From: Basidiobolus meristosporus CBS 931.73
Taxonomy: Eukaryota > Basidiobolomycota > Basidiobolomycetes > Basidiobolales > Basidiobolaceae
Reading direction: 5' to 3'
DNA length: 64,000 nucleotides
Assembly: GCA_002104905.1 (NCBI GenBank)
Contig: MCFE01000186.1
Location: 1-64,000 of the forward strand
A program made the position numbers and the translations under genes. This document shows, in pieces, positions 12,001 to 24,265 of this stretch. The stretch's first letter is position 1. Every line of letters begins with the position of its first letter. The notes under the pieces are model-generated. The model saw only the letters and a list, made by a program, of their open reading frames with translations, did no database searches and had not been told where the DNA came from.

Positions 12001-14885
12001 TTGGTAGAGTTGCTGAGTGAATAATTCAGGAGTATTACTTGATTCGAGGGGATTCTGGATTGAAAAAGCTCCCCTGTAGCTCAGTTGCCACCGCCTATGT
12101 TCACCTCCCCTGCAAAATCCATTGGGGCCATTATGGATATGCCAGTTGACTGGTAATGGCATGCAACACATTGGCGTATTGGGAAAAAAACGAAGGAGTT
12201 ATACTTTTGGTGGAACCTTACGAAGTCAATTCCAGCACGCCCCACAGCACCGAGGAATCGTCGAAGATGTCCTACCAAATCGATCCAGGAGTTCAACCAC
12301 TTGGCCAACAAATCGCCCACGAATCATGACGTGCAACCTTAACCTCTTCCCCCGGTGCTGAAGCCTTGGGATTGGACCGGAATAAGCATGCTTGCGTTGG
12401 TTGGCATGGCCCTCATATCGACCGAATCTCTCCCTATTTGGCGGGGAATCCCCAGTCTAGCCCGACCACACAGTTACTACATTCTTTCCCAGCAATCCAC
12501 TCAGACGCATGCTTGCTATTCGACCAGATTGGTTTCCCGGTTTGGAAGGCTGGTTGACTGCTGGGAATTGGACCCCAGGAAATCCATCCATCAGTGGAAG
12601 TGGATGTGGCGCACTGGGTCGTTGCCAACCACCAGTGCCACCCAGGATTCATCATACACCGTATTCTCATGTTGGACAATCCGTCAACCAATCTGGCCCG
12701 TGGCTCACTCAACGGACCACCCTATCCACATCTTTCCTCGACACCGAATAGTCCCAAGGCCACCCAAGGGATCCCCAAACCTTTCCAACCTATCTGGAGT
12801 GCGGGTCAACCGAATCCCCCTGGCAAAGGTCAGGTGCGAGGGGATGTTGGCGGAACCCACCTGATGCCAATAAGACGGCTCAAAAACCCATATCCCTACT
12901 ATGGCATACGGACGGCTCTCTGTCGCACAAGCCAGGGTGCCCATTTTGAAACCTGACCACTCGCGCTCCCACCAGCCCCTGGCAGGATAGGGGATTCCCG
13001 GTGGGGGAGGGTTGGAAGCCAGTTGGGATACCGGTTGGAGCCTACATCGACACCCTGTGTGGAGGCGTGTTCAGCGTAAACGAATTATGCCTCTGGGGTG
13101 TATCCACCAACCGAATGTGAGTTTGGCTGGGGAGGACCATGGAGAATTGGAAGCAGGAGTTTGACATCTTCTGGATCCCACCTGGGGGTGCGACTCAATT
13201 TCGAACCGGCTCCATGGGTGGAGATTCGCCAAACAGGAGTGGCCCGACATGGGCTCATCGTGATGGATGGTTGATGGACGGCATTGCGAGATGGGCGCCT
13301 TCCCATAGATCATGGTTGGTAAATCCATGAAGTCGGTATAATGCGCGAGATTGATTCCTCAGCCACATGGTTATGTTGGAATTTCCCGCAGTGGGCACCC
13401 GTATATCCCAATCCTGGACCGGGCCGACGTGGGGGTTTGGGACTGATGGAAGGGATCCGATGACGGTAGAGCACCTGCTGGTAGATCAGGTTGGAATCAA
13501 GTAATCCCGCTTTAGTTTCATCAATTCAGCCCTACATATCGAGGCGGGGCGTTCATGTCCATGATTGGAAGGTCAGAGGAAGAAGCCGCATCTACAGGAT
13601 TTCGTATGCTCTTGTTGTAAGCCAATGATGCGCATGTTCGCGACATGTGAAGATGGAGGTGCTTACATATCATACCCGGTAGGCCAAAGGAGCCATGAGG
13701 TGAAATACACCCACATGGAACCTTGATGCTGCTTTCAACTACGAAGGTGGGCCCCAGCAGGTAGGCTCCGAGCCGATGTTGTCTTGGGGTTTGACTGTGA
13801 TGGGCATGGTGGGTACTGTTGCAGGTTGGGCTGCTTTGCCAAGTCGAATTGGGGCTTGGAGGTGATTTGGTTATGGCAGGTAGGGGATAGGTTTTCGTCG
13901 CGACTGGGGGGGGCAGTGATTTCGTCTGGTTGGGAATGAAGCCCAGGGCCTTCTGCACTCTAGCACACTTGCACCACTCTATAGAAGTGGCCAATATCCA
14001 AGAAGTTAATCGGGGCATTGTTGGCAGGCTTGGAAGATACCGTATGCTCTGCTGTAGTATTAGACAGGGCCAAGTGGATTTTTTTGAATCCCAATAAATG
14101 AGTGTGCTCTTGCAATTGCTCGTTTAGGACCCAAATCATGATATACCTTTAGTCTTGGTTTGGTAAATTACCGCAATCCAGAGTGTACTCCTACAAATGC
14201 AGCATGTCGATGGTTCGGCACCTAACTACCCACATATCCTAGGTACGGCAATTTCATAGTTACCACATTGAGATTCATTTGCCTGGATCTATTTTCGTGA
14301 GATGTTGACTAATTCTTGGAAATCGGAGTTCCCAAACCATTTGACCTCGCTCAAAAGTCCCCAAGCATCGCGCACCACTGGCCGGAGGTTTCTCTCCAGA
14401 GATTCTTAGCATGGCCATTACAAAGCTATTGTAACCCTCTTGCTCCGGACACTTCAATTCACTGCCAAGTTCCCGTTGCCCCTTTCAACATGAAATAGAC
14501 ATGGTTGATTTCTACTGATCCTTGAAGCTGATGAGGTCACTACCCTCCAGATAATCCTGGGATTTCTCCACAGACACTGGACATTGCACATAGGCACTCA
14601 CGGTCTGGGATCACAAGAACACTCTGGATGAAGGCTCAGATCTATCCAAAACTTCAGAACATGGCACACAGCTTCCAATCACTTTTCTCAAAATAATCCA
14701 ATCTTCAACTGTGCTATTGCCCAGGGTGTGAATGCTCTACTGTTACTTAAGAAGTCTACAAGCAAAAATTGCCTCTGTTGCAATAACTCCAAGCCATCCA
14801 ATACACCAGGCCCCCAGCTTGGCATTCAGGATATGCCATGTATGCTTGCAAAGGTAGCATTGGCACTCCTGTTCCAGGTCCATAT
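9062..14885. other. Long intergenic spacer, no gene supported
   Basis: About 5.8 kb between the zinc-finger gene and copia A. Many short ORFs occur on both strands (for example 11491-11985 + and 13521-14018 -), but none shows family motifs, conserved splice structure or a plausible composition. A short CA-rich stretch lies at about 11864-11881. CG dinucleotides are frequent up to about 14.2 kb, so most of it is not part of the CG-poor repeat compartment. The last ~180 nt (from about 14700) are compositionally more like the transposon blocks. Confidence 0.45.
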
Positions 14886-15232
14886 TGTTGTAAGAGTTAT
14901 GGAGATATTGGAAGTGATTGGGAGAACAAGTAGATTAGGTGGTTTTCACTTAATGATTTATTAAATGTAAAAGTAGTATTTATACTTTTACATGGTCTTG
15001 GCATAGCAAACATGTAGAATAGGTAAAAAAGGTCCCAAGAACATGTGTGCAAAGTTTGGGGCTGTTTGGGCAACTTAACTAATATTCATGTTCTGGGTAC
15101 TTGATATTTTGGTGAAAATAATCCAAGTAAATCCCAACAAGGAATTTGGTCAGTATTCTCTAGGGTTTGAAGGCAATGATCTAACTGACTAAGTTAGGTG
15201 AGTATTTAGGTGGAATTACAAACTTTATAACA
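14886..15232 (-). repeat. 3' LTR of copia A
   Basis: 347 bp. Read on the minus strand it starts TGTTATAAAG and ends TCTTACAACA. It is preceded (minus sense) by GCTGAGTGGAAG, a weak polypurine tract. Many substitutions and a few indels separate it from the partner LTR at 19220-19569. Confidence 0.9.
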
Positions 15233-15243
15233 CTTCCACTCAG

Positions 15244-18200
15244 CTAAGTGTACACACTGACTAGTCCTAATTTTGACCTAAGATATTTAAGCTTTTCTCT
15301 AGCCAATAGCTTTGTAAATGAGTCTGCAATGATTTCAACTGCATGACAATTAGCTGAATTAACCAAGTTATTCTCTATAGCTTCACATATGAAATGATAT
15401 CTAATATCTATATGCTTAGTTCCAGCATGAAAAGTTGGATTTCTACCTAATTGTATACATCCTTGATTATCATGAAATAAAGTAATAGGCGTTTTTTGAT
15501 ATAGGCCTAAATCTGTAAAAAGCTTTCTTAACCACATTGCTTCTTTTGTAGCTTCACAGGCTGCCATATACTCTGCCTCTGTGGTGGAAAGTGCTACGGT
15601 TGGTTGCTTTCTTGAATTCCATGAAATTGCTCCTTTACAGTAAAGAAAGGTGTATCCTGTGGTGGATCTTCTGTCTTCTAAATTTTGTCCCCAATCTGCA
15701 TCAGAGTATCCCACAAGATCTTGTTCTGAGTCCTTATAAGTGTATCTTAAGCAAATATCAGCAGTTCCTTTTAGGTATCTAAAAATCCGCTTAACTGCTG
15801 CAATATGATCAGATCCATAATTCTGATTATGTTGGCTGACAACTCCCACTGACTATGAGATATCTGGACGTGTTCCAAGCATGATATACATCAGACTGCC
15901 AACTATAGATTGATAAGAAAAGTCAGGGCTTTCAGATGGCACCAAGCTCTTTTGATTTGGTTAAGTTCTGACCAAGTTAAGGTTTGTCTCCATTGGGGTA
16001 GCTGCCGGATTACAGTCTTCCATTTTGTACTTCTTTAGTATATCTTGAATATACTTGGATTGACTTAGGGTAATAGTCTGGGTACTTCTGTCTATGGAGA
16101 ACTTAATCCCTAAGTAGGTACTAAGTTCTCCTAGATTGGACATCTTGAACTCCTTAGATAGGCTGGATTTAGTTTCTTCCAATGTTTCTAGGTTATTGGC
16201 GGCTATAATAAGATCATCCACATATAGAGCTAATAGAACTGGATTTGCTCTATCTGGCTTATAGTATATACTATAGTCAGCATTACTTCTTATGAAACTC
16301 AATGATTCCAAATAAGAATCTATCTTGCAATTCCAGGCTCTCAGTGATTGTTTGAGACCATATAGTGACTTTTTAAGCTTGCAGACCAAATGGGGGTTAT
16401 CTTGGTCAACAAACCCATCAGGCTGGTCCATATACATGTCCTCATCAAGTTCTCCATTCAAAAATGCAGTTTTTACATCCATTTGATGAATAAAAAACTT
16501 ATATTTGGCTGCAATAGCCAATATTAATATGATGGAAATAAACTTGGCTACCGGTGCAAAGGTCTCAATATAGTCAAGTCCTTTTGTTTGAAAGTATGCT
16601 TTGGCTACAAGTCTTGCTTTGTATCTTTCAATTGTACCATCAGCCTAGTATTTTGTCTTGAAGCCCCATCTGCATCCAATTGATTTTTGGTTGATTGGTA
16701 ATTTGACTAAGACCCAAGTTTGATTTTCCATCAGTGCCTTATATTCCTCAGTCATTGCAGGTCTCCAAAACTTTGTCTGAGAGCTATTTAGGGCCTCTTT
16801 TACAGTCTGGGGCTCATCAATATGGACTGAATAGGCATAGGCTAAGTTTGTACCCTCATTGATATAGTAATTTGGGCTATTTCTTGTCCGATTTGATCTC
16901 CGGGCATTTGATACTGGAATGATCACATCTGGGATATTCCTGGGCACTGATTCTGGCTGAACCATGGTTGTAGAGTCCTCTGGAGTGAAAAAACTTTCAT
17001 TGTTTTGTTCTGATTCAATCCTGACAATTGGTGGACTTGAGATCAAATTTTTGTCATCATCTGATGTCATTTTTTGAGAAAATTTTGAATTTTCATCAAA
17101 CAACACATCCCTGGACTTGATCAGCTTCTTTGCTTTGGTATTGTAGAGTCTGTATGCCTTACTCTCATTGCAGTAGCCCAAAAATATGCATTTTACACTT
17201 TTTGGCTCAAATTTTGACTGATTTCCGGCCAGTTTTTTGGCATATGCTGTACACCCAAATATTTTTAGATGTTCTGCGCTTGGTCTGTATCCATACCATG
17301 CTTCAAATGGAGTAGAATCACAAAGTATTCTGTTATAACTCCTATTTTTAAGATATACAACAGTGGCAACTATTTCCACCCAAAAATCATAGGATAATTT
17401 TTGATCATGGATCATAAATCTTGCCATATGAAATATTGATCTGTTAGCTTGTTCTGCTACTCCATTTTGCTGTGAGGAGTATGGTACAGTAGTCTCTTGC
17501 TTTATCCCATGAATTTTGCAGAAGTGGATGAAGAGTTTTGAGGTATATTCTCCACCATTATCAGAGTGTATTTTCTTGATTTTTTCACCAGTTTCTCTCT
17601 CCACCATGGCTTTAAACTCCCTGAACTTAGACAGAGCTTCTTCCTTTCTCTCCATGAAGTAGACCCATGTGTATCTTGTATAATCATCATTAAAAGTGAT
17701 TAAATACTTCATCCCGCCTAAGGGTAAGTTTTGCATAGGTCCACACAGATCTGAGTGAATTATATCTAATTTTTTCTTAGTTTTGATTAACCCAGAGCTC
17801 TTGAACGGTTGTCTGGCTTGTTTCCCATATATGCAGGTTTCACAGTGCTCCAAATTAGCTGGGGGATCAATTTTCACTCCAGAAATTAGCTGATCTTTGA
17901 TCATTTTAAGCAAATAATCAAAATTGATGTGCCCAAATCTCCTGTGCCAAAGCATTGGTGTTTCTTCATTTAAGTTACTTATATTGGCTTCCAAATATGA
18001 TGGAATAAAAGTCAACTTGTATAGATTCTGATCTCTGATGTCTAAAGCAATATGGGCACCATTTTGATCAGTGATCCTGCATCCAGAATTGTCATAACTG
18101 AAACTGAGTCCCTCTGCTGTGGCCTTGCTTACAGAGAGTAGGTTCTTGGCTATTTCTGATACATAGAGTAATTCTTTAAAGGTCAGTGTATGGCTTCCTT

Positions 18201-19215
18201 CACTGCTTCTAAGGTTTACTTGGATAGTTCCTTCTCCCACTGCATCAAGTGTTCTATTGTCACCCATGAAAACCTTCTTAATTGGAATTTCTTGATATTT
18301 GGTAAAAAGTTCTTTTTGGTGTGTAAAGTGTTGAGAAGCTCCAGAGTCAATATACCATGTCTGAGAATCCTTGTTTGTGGTCATATTTAGTGCAGATATG
18401 AATAGTCTATCTTCAGTTGTTGCAGCATTTCCATATTCAGGCTTCTTTTGCTGATAATCTCTCTTTTTGAGACACTGGTCTGATGTGTGTCCTTTCCTTT
18501 GGCAGTAGTTGCAAAATAGCTTGCTGTTGCCATTGTAGGGTCTTGGGTACCTCCTTTGTTGGTTATCCTTGCTTATTAAAGCATTTTCTTCTTCCTTCTT
18601 ATTGGCGCTTGATTTTCTTAATTCTTCATCCAGGAGCCTTCCATATACGTAATATAAGGTCAAATCTTCAGTTCTGGACTCTAGGGCTGATACAAGGCCC
18701 TGAAACTTGTCTGTCAGGCTATTCAGGATGGTAACTATCACATCCTCATCAGTAGTTGGTACGCCCACAGATTCCATCTCATCTACCAGCAGGGTAATTC
18801 TGTTAATTAGATTTTTCATTTCTTCTCCTGGCAGCATCTTTGTAGTAAAGAATTTTTGTCTCAAGTACATTTTCTTGGCAGCTGAACATGACTGGTAGGT
18901 GTCTTCCAATGCCTTCCAGGCATTCTTTGCCGTTTTTGCTCTTGCGCATTGAATTAGCAATTTGTCCTTGACATTAAGGCAAATGCAGTTAAAGGCACTT
19001 TGTTCTTTCTTCTGGTACTTTAAGGCTTCCTCTCCCACGTTTTTAGAAGGGCATTCTTCTCCCATGACAATATCCCAAAGGCCTCTTTCTTGTAGCAGCA
19101 TCTTCATCTTCAGCTTCCACACTTGGTAGTTAGAGCCATCCAGCTTTTCAGCAGAGGGAAAAATTCCAGTAATAGCAGTAGTAGACATTGCAGAGAGTGA
19201 CAGCTTGGGGCTCAT
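15244..19215 (-). pseudogene. Copia A gag-pol polyprotein with three in-frame stops
   Basis: One continuous frame of about 1323 codons, interrupted only by stops at 16645-16647 (TAG), 15961-15963 (TAA) and 15853-15855 (TAG); no frameshift is needed. Domains in order: a Gag region from MSPKLSLS (UBN2/DUF4219-like, DGSNYQVWK); a CCHC knuckle CNYCQRKGHTSDQC (about residue 237); the aspartic protease YIDSGAS (about 288); the integrase HHCC motif LWHRRFGH..CETCIYGKQARQPF (about 420); integrase core HSDLCGP, HSDNGGEYTS and QQNGVAEQANRS; reverse transcriptase YVDDLIIAANN (about 1000); and RNase H GYSDADW and STTEAEYMA (about 1211). It makes the capsid and the enzymes for replication and insertion. 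The frame is open upstream through the LTR, but the ATG at 19213-19215 inside the primer site is the likely start. The 15961 stop is a CAA to TAA change compared with the other copies. Confidence 0.93.
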
Positions 19216-19219
19216 AACC
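19207..19219 (-). other. Copia A primer binding site (initiator tRNA-Met anticodon-arm type)
   Basis: Directly inside the 5' LTR the minus strand reads GGTTATGAGCCCC. Its complement GGGGCTCATAACC matches the anticodon arm and loop (CAU) of fungal initiator tRNA-Met. Drosophila copia uses the same internal half-tRNA position. The gag start codon lies within the site. Confidence 0.7.
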
Positions 19220-19569
19220 TGTTGTAAGAGTCTTGGAGATATTGGAAGTGATTGGGAGGACAAGTATATTATGTGGTTTTCACTTAAAGATTTATTGAAT
19301 GTAAAAGTACTATTTATACTTTGACCTGGTCTTGGCATTACAAACACATAGAATAGGTTAAGGAAGGTCCCAAGAACATGTGTGCAAAGCTTGGGGCTGT
19401 TTGGACAACTTTGAGAATTCTCATGTCCTGGGTACCAGGTATTTTGGTGAAAATATTCCAAGTAAATCCTGACAAGGAATTTTGGTCAGCATTCTCTAGA
19501 ATTTGAAGGTGATGATCTAAGTGACTAAGTTAGGTGAATATTTAGGTGGAAATAAGAATTTTTACAACA
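19220..19569 (-). repeat. 5' LTR of copia A
   Basis: 350 bp with TG..CA ends and inverted TGTTGTAA..TTACAACA termini. On the minus strand a TATAAATA box lies at 19311-19318, upstream of the presumed RNA start. Confidence 0.92.
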
Positions 19570-20788
19570 GTAGCATTATTTGGCACAAGCAGTAAGCCAC
19601 CATACTACTACCACAAAGCCAACAGATGTATACATCAGGGCAACCAAAACACCATTCAGTCACTTACCATATAGAGTAAACAGATATGTAGGCTGTTTTA
19701 CCATGATAAATAAATGTAGGCTACAAAAGATTCATTACAAGGCCATTTGATTGTTGCCATAAAGCTGTTTAAAACTGTCAAGCATAATCAAATATTAGGT
19801 AGTCTAGACTACAAAACACCAACTCAATTCTATTGGGACCTTGTTAAGAGTGTCAAACACTCCAAGCTGCTATCATTATTGTAGCCCCACTGTATATTCC
19901 TGCCAATTGATCTGGATCAAATTCACCAATAGTACCAAGTTATCTTTCATTGGGTAAGCCACTGGTGACTTTGCAACAAATTTAAAGGAGCCTTTTAGCA
20001 TATATATGGTTTAGGTGTATTCTGAACATTTGTAGGTATTTAGAATACAGAATTTATGCTTTAATAGGCAAATATACTCCATGGTAGACCATTCACCTGC
20101 AAGACTTCTCTAAGTGCTCACAGTGTACCTGATCTGCAACTACCTTACAAAAGTATCAATTTAGTGCTCATATTTGGTAGTGCAATAAGTGATGGTCTGG
20201 CAGTCTATGGATCACTCAAATGCCTCCAGCAGGTGGGTAATATCTACAACTCCATATGACAAGAATTTCAGATGTGGTAAAGCATCAAACATATTATGTG
20301 ATGTTCACCTAATTAGCAGTGTGCTACAAGGTAATATTTATAAGCCTACATTGACATGGTAGATAAGCACATATTACATGTGCCATATTTTAGAGCTTTG
20401 GGCAGCTAAAACAAATACTGTGGATTAGTTGCTCTGTGCTCTAGTCCCTGATGACAGAAAATTAACTAAAGGCTCATTGTTTACCATTTGGATTTCAGCT
20501 AAGTTCCAAGTTTCTCTAAGCTCACAACTCTTAGACCTTCAGTTACTGGCTTCTTCACAGACAAACAGACCATTTATTCTAGGAGGACACTAGGCAAATA
20601 AGCATTGAAATGAAATTGGTAATTAGCTGATCACTATTGGTGCAATGAACTACAAGTGAAAATCTGCAGGAATGACATATAGAGGATGCCAGCCAAATGC
20701 CATATGAGTAACAGCAGAATCCTAGCAGATTGTCACACAAGTTCTTGGTATTAAGCTTTTCATAATTAGGAGAGAATCCTAAGTAACA
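19570..20788. other. AT-rich, CG-poor spacer, probably decayed repeat
   Basis: No ORF of note. The base composition resembles the transposon blocks rather than the gene spacers. I found no coding similarity. Confidence 0.35.
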
Positions 20789-21122
20789 GTGCCCAAGAGT
20801 GTAGCCAAGATATAATGGGGGATTTGCTCAATGACTCATTGACTGTAAACATAGTTCTTTTACTTTGAAAAATTCCGCCTAAAAGCACCCAAAGCATATT
20901 GATAAAGATTGCAGAAATAGTGTGCAAAGTCTGGGGGACCCTCAAGCTACTATGGGGGCTTTCATGATATGAATGACTATTGTATTTGTGAAGCTTACAA
21001 ATAAATCTTTACAAGAATTTGTGCTAATGCACTCTGGGGTTGGCAGGATATTATTCATGTGACTAAGTTATTTGAATATGCAGATGTACTCACAAAGTTG
21101 GTGAAACACAGGACTTGCAACA
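20789..21122 (-). repeat. Ancient diverged solo LTR related to the copia LTR
   Basis: Several blocks match the copia LTR in the same order: AAGAG..AGATAT near the start, GTGTGCAAAG..TGGGG in the middle, TTTACAAGAATTTGTG and GTGACTAAGTTATTTGAATAT near the end, finishing CTTGCAACA. No coding part is attached. Boundaries are approximate because the copy is highly diverged. Confidence 0.5.
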
Positions 21123-24100
21123 AACACAAAGATATCAAGTTGTATCAAGGCACCCACAGTTGCTAGAAGTACTACCTGATACCTCCAGAAGTGACTAGAC
21201 ATCCTTACACTATTGTTATTGATTGAAACTAGAAGGTATATTCTTTCTCTTAAAAGCTGATAGCATTATCTGTGATAATGAGCTTATGCTTCCAGACATT
21301 CATAGTGGCTTGCAATCTGCTCAACATCAAAAAATTTGAAGTCCGCGATTAGCCAATTAAAATGAGCATATAGAGACTTGGTTGAAATGCTGAAATATCT
21401 CAATAAGGGACTTAGGGAGCTCTAAATACTCTACCAATGTATGGAATCTGGCAAATTTCTCTCTTGCTTAAGTGTGCAATTATATATTGCAGAAAGCCTC
21501 TATTGAGATAAGGGCCATAATATGCAATGCGCGGGGCGACCATGAAACGTCAAACATTTCTACTGTAATGTCATTTTCGCCATTATGGTATTTGTTGTCA
21601 ACAGGCCTGGAAACTTGAATCAGAATGGTCGTTTGTTTGCCAGATCCAAAATGCTCGCGCAGCATATATCTTGAATGGCTGCTGAAATGAGCCAATCAAT
21701 CATGTCCCCAGCGTTGTTGACATGTGGATGCTCTATGCACTGGAGATTCCGTCCAATCAAGACGAAATCAGGCATTATTTCATGTCGCTTACAGCATGGG
21801 GATGGTTAGGTTTGAATGGGATAGAATGGGATAGAATGGGAAAACACTGATCCCAACGTTATGCAGAAACCCTAGCTCTGGGATTGTATTTCTGGGTGCT
21901 TGAGGTGATTTATGATGCATCTACTTAATTCATAAGAATTGGCATTCTTCCACGTACTGTGAACCATCAGATTATACCGTATTGTTGAAGAGCTAATCAA
22001 TGCATCCCATATGGGCACATCAAAACAGGCTCAAGCATGGCAACGTCCAAGCCAGTGTTCCCGTCTGCTTACATACAGCCGTGAAACAACCTTGGTCAGA
22101 TGTGGCATACGAAATAGTTAATCCACACCAAACCCGCAGGAATGCAGCGAAACGTTAATTACATTTGTATGGTGGATTCAATAAAATACTTCGGCATGCA
22201 CACGGGTAATTCTGTGGGTGGTGAGGCTACATCGATTGCCTATTAGAGACATTTGGAATTGATGCTGGACACTTCCATATGGACGTGGGGTGCCCATAAA
22301 AGGGGATTCGAGTATGTACAGCAACGGGATGATTAGCTACCTACGAGCTCATGGTGGAGTGGGGATCAGGTGACACCAGGAAGAATCTGGCGTAACCACT
22401 CCTAATCTCTCAACATATCAGTGCAATCAAGGAAATCAAGTGGGACTGTGACCAAGAGACGTGTCAAATTGATGAGAAGGCGAATAATCATTCATCCACT
22501 GCCATCGGGCAAGAATTGGATCTTTAGGTGCAAATGGCTGTGTAATCTGTGATACGTACTATTTTTTTCGCGGGTCATTTGACAATCCTAACTGCTTATC
22601 GCTGAAACACCACTTCTTTCCCATATGTTTGTTGCTCTATCCCGAACCGGCATCTCCAGCTGTTGGTTGTTTGGGAATACTCGACCGAGTCCAGCCGCTG
22701 GAGATAACTGAATGCGGAGTGCTCGACAATCCCACTCGGAAGATGTATGTCTGCAAAGCTAGCTGGTGACTGGCACTCCAGTAGTTACACTTGGTACGGG
22801 CTTAACGATGGGCATTTATTCTTAAGCTCTAGCTTATGACAACGCATTAGCATGGTTGGTGACGGGTATTAGGAGCATATTTCCAGAATGGTAGATCCCA
22901 GATCATGTACATATATAAGCCCTAGTGTCAATGACGATTAAAGCGTTTTTCCGTAGATTCAGGTTCCATCGTAACGTGAATCTACGATGCGCTTTCAAGG
23001 TTTTCATATGGTTGTGAAGGTTGGTACATAACTCCTGTGATACGGATGACTGATGGATCAGAGACAGACTGTAGGAGTCAACACCGCCGCACATGATGAG
23101 GTCGGATTTTCACTGTCAAGTAGCACCTGATCGGATGGAAAGATGATCTGCCACAGCACATCCAAGGAAAGCCAAGAGCCCACTCCGAAATCTGAAGCTA
23201 ACCAAGCATGCGCAACTTATCGTTCATCGTGGGCCAGGGTGGGATACTTGAGGTTGGAGTAGAACTCAGTGCGAAAGCTCGATGCCCTTCGGATACTAAC
23301 TTCAGCGGAATAGCACGAGTTCATCACAGTCAGGGCGATTTGACACTCAAACCTCCTGATACGCACACCAGATATAGTGTTGGCGGCTAGTGCGTCGACA
23401 TCTCCTCTGCGTGAGGCCGTTTATTGAATGTGCTACTTCGCTTGCCAATCACCATGAATAGAGATTGTGTAATGGTATTGATGAAGCACTGCAAATCATT
23501 CTGGAATGCTAACTCAGGGTCGGAACACTGCTTGTTATTAACGATGCAGGAAGCGCCCTGTTGATGCATGGCTCCGCAAATATCCATAATTGACTATTTG
23601 ATAGGTAGCAATCTATGCGCCAATAGATGAGCCACTTCAAAATAATCTGGCGGGTTTCAATTGTCTCGTACCCACAGCCTCCGGAAATTGGGCAGAGATG
23701 AGTGCTGCAGAAGTACACGTCTTCACTGGCCAAGAAGCTAGCGCTCCCACTGCAGATGACTGCTCATCTCATGAGCACGTCAGAACCGAGTAGGGTGCCC
23801 AAGAATTATGATGTAAGAAAGGATAAAGCCTCACGACTGAACATATTATCCGGCCCTATTACCCGAACATCCATTGCCAAATTAGGCCCCTTCTGCAACT
23901 CTATAACTTGTACCCACTATGCCCACTCTGGTATCCCCTCATTTAAATTGGGCGGTCGATTTGGGCAGTTGATATGTGGATTGGAATTCATTAATCTGCC
24001 TAATCAAATTCATTATTGTTTAATCAATGTGCGACTCCTTCCAGATATAAATTGTCTATAACGGCCGGTGTGCTTTCCCAAGCTTTTTAGCCACCTACTC

Positions 24101-24265
24101 TCCAATTTCAAGGTATCCCGGTCTCAACCCGTTCATCAGCGTACCTCGCCAGATTCAGAGTGATCGATCGTTCTTTGAAGTTGGGAAGCCCCAGTCTTTA
24201 GTATATTTGCCTGGTTCGATCCAAGCTCCCTCATCCATATCTTGTGCCCATTTGCGCCCCATCCA
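21123..24265. other. Intergenic spacer with a small tandem repeat, no gene supported
   Basis: A GGGATAGAAT decamer is repeated about three times near 21816-21842. From about 21480 the sequence regains CG dinucleotides and looks like ordinary spacer. The ORF 23702-24061 shows no family motif. The last ~200 nt probably contain the kinase promoter. Confidence 0.4.

Larger units (their letters stand above)
14886..19569 (-). mobile_element. Ty1/copia LTR retrotransposon A, full length, minus strand
   Basis: The element runs from an LTR end at 19569 (TGTTGTAAAAATTC on the minus strand) to 14886, 4684 bp in all. It has two LTRs, an initiator-tRNA-type primer site, one long gag-pol frame and a short purine-rich tract next to the left LTR. 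The order protease, integrase, reverse transcriptase, RNase H defines Ty1/copia. Flanking 5-mers differ (CATAT at 14881-14885, GTAGC at 19570-19574), so no target-site duplication is visible. The two LTRs also differ much more than those of copia B. Confidence 0.93.

Noticed and set aside
12066-12095. CCTGTAGCTCAGTTGCC, resembling the start of a tRNA
   Set aside because: No D-stem closure, anticodon arm or T-loop (GGTTCRANNCC) downstream.
13521-14018. 165-codon minus-strand ORF rich in Ser, Pro and His
   Set aside because: No recognisable motif, overlaps other chance ORFs and lies in otherwise non-coding sequence.
14856-14872. GTAGCAT..GGCAC on the left of copia A, echoing GTAGCATTATTTGGCAC on its right flank
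   Set aside because: The left copy lies about 30 nt away from the LTR edge and the match is imperfect, so it is not a valid target-site duplication.
17130-18898. Plus-strand ORFs across the copia A coding region (and mirrored ones in copia B)
   Set aside because: They are antisense shadows of the gag-pol frame.
23702-24061. 119-codon plus-strand ORF upstream of the kinase
   Set aside because: No family motif; more likely spacer or promoter sequence of the kinase gene.
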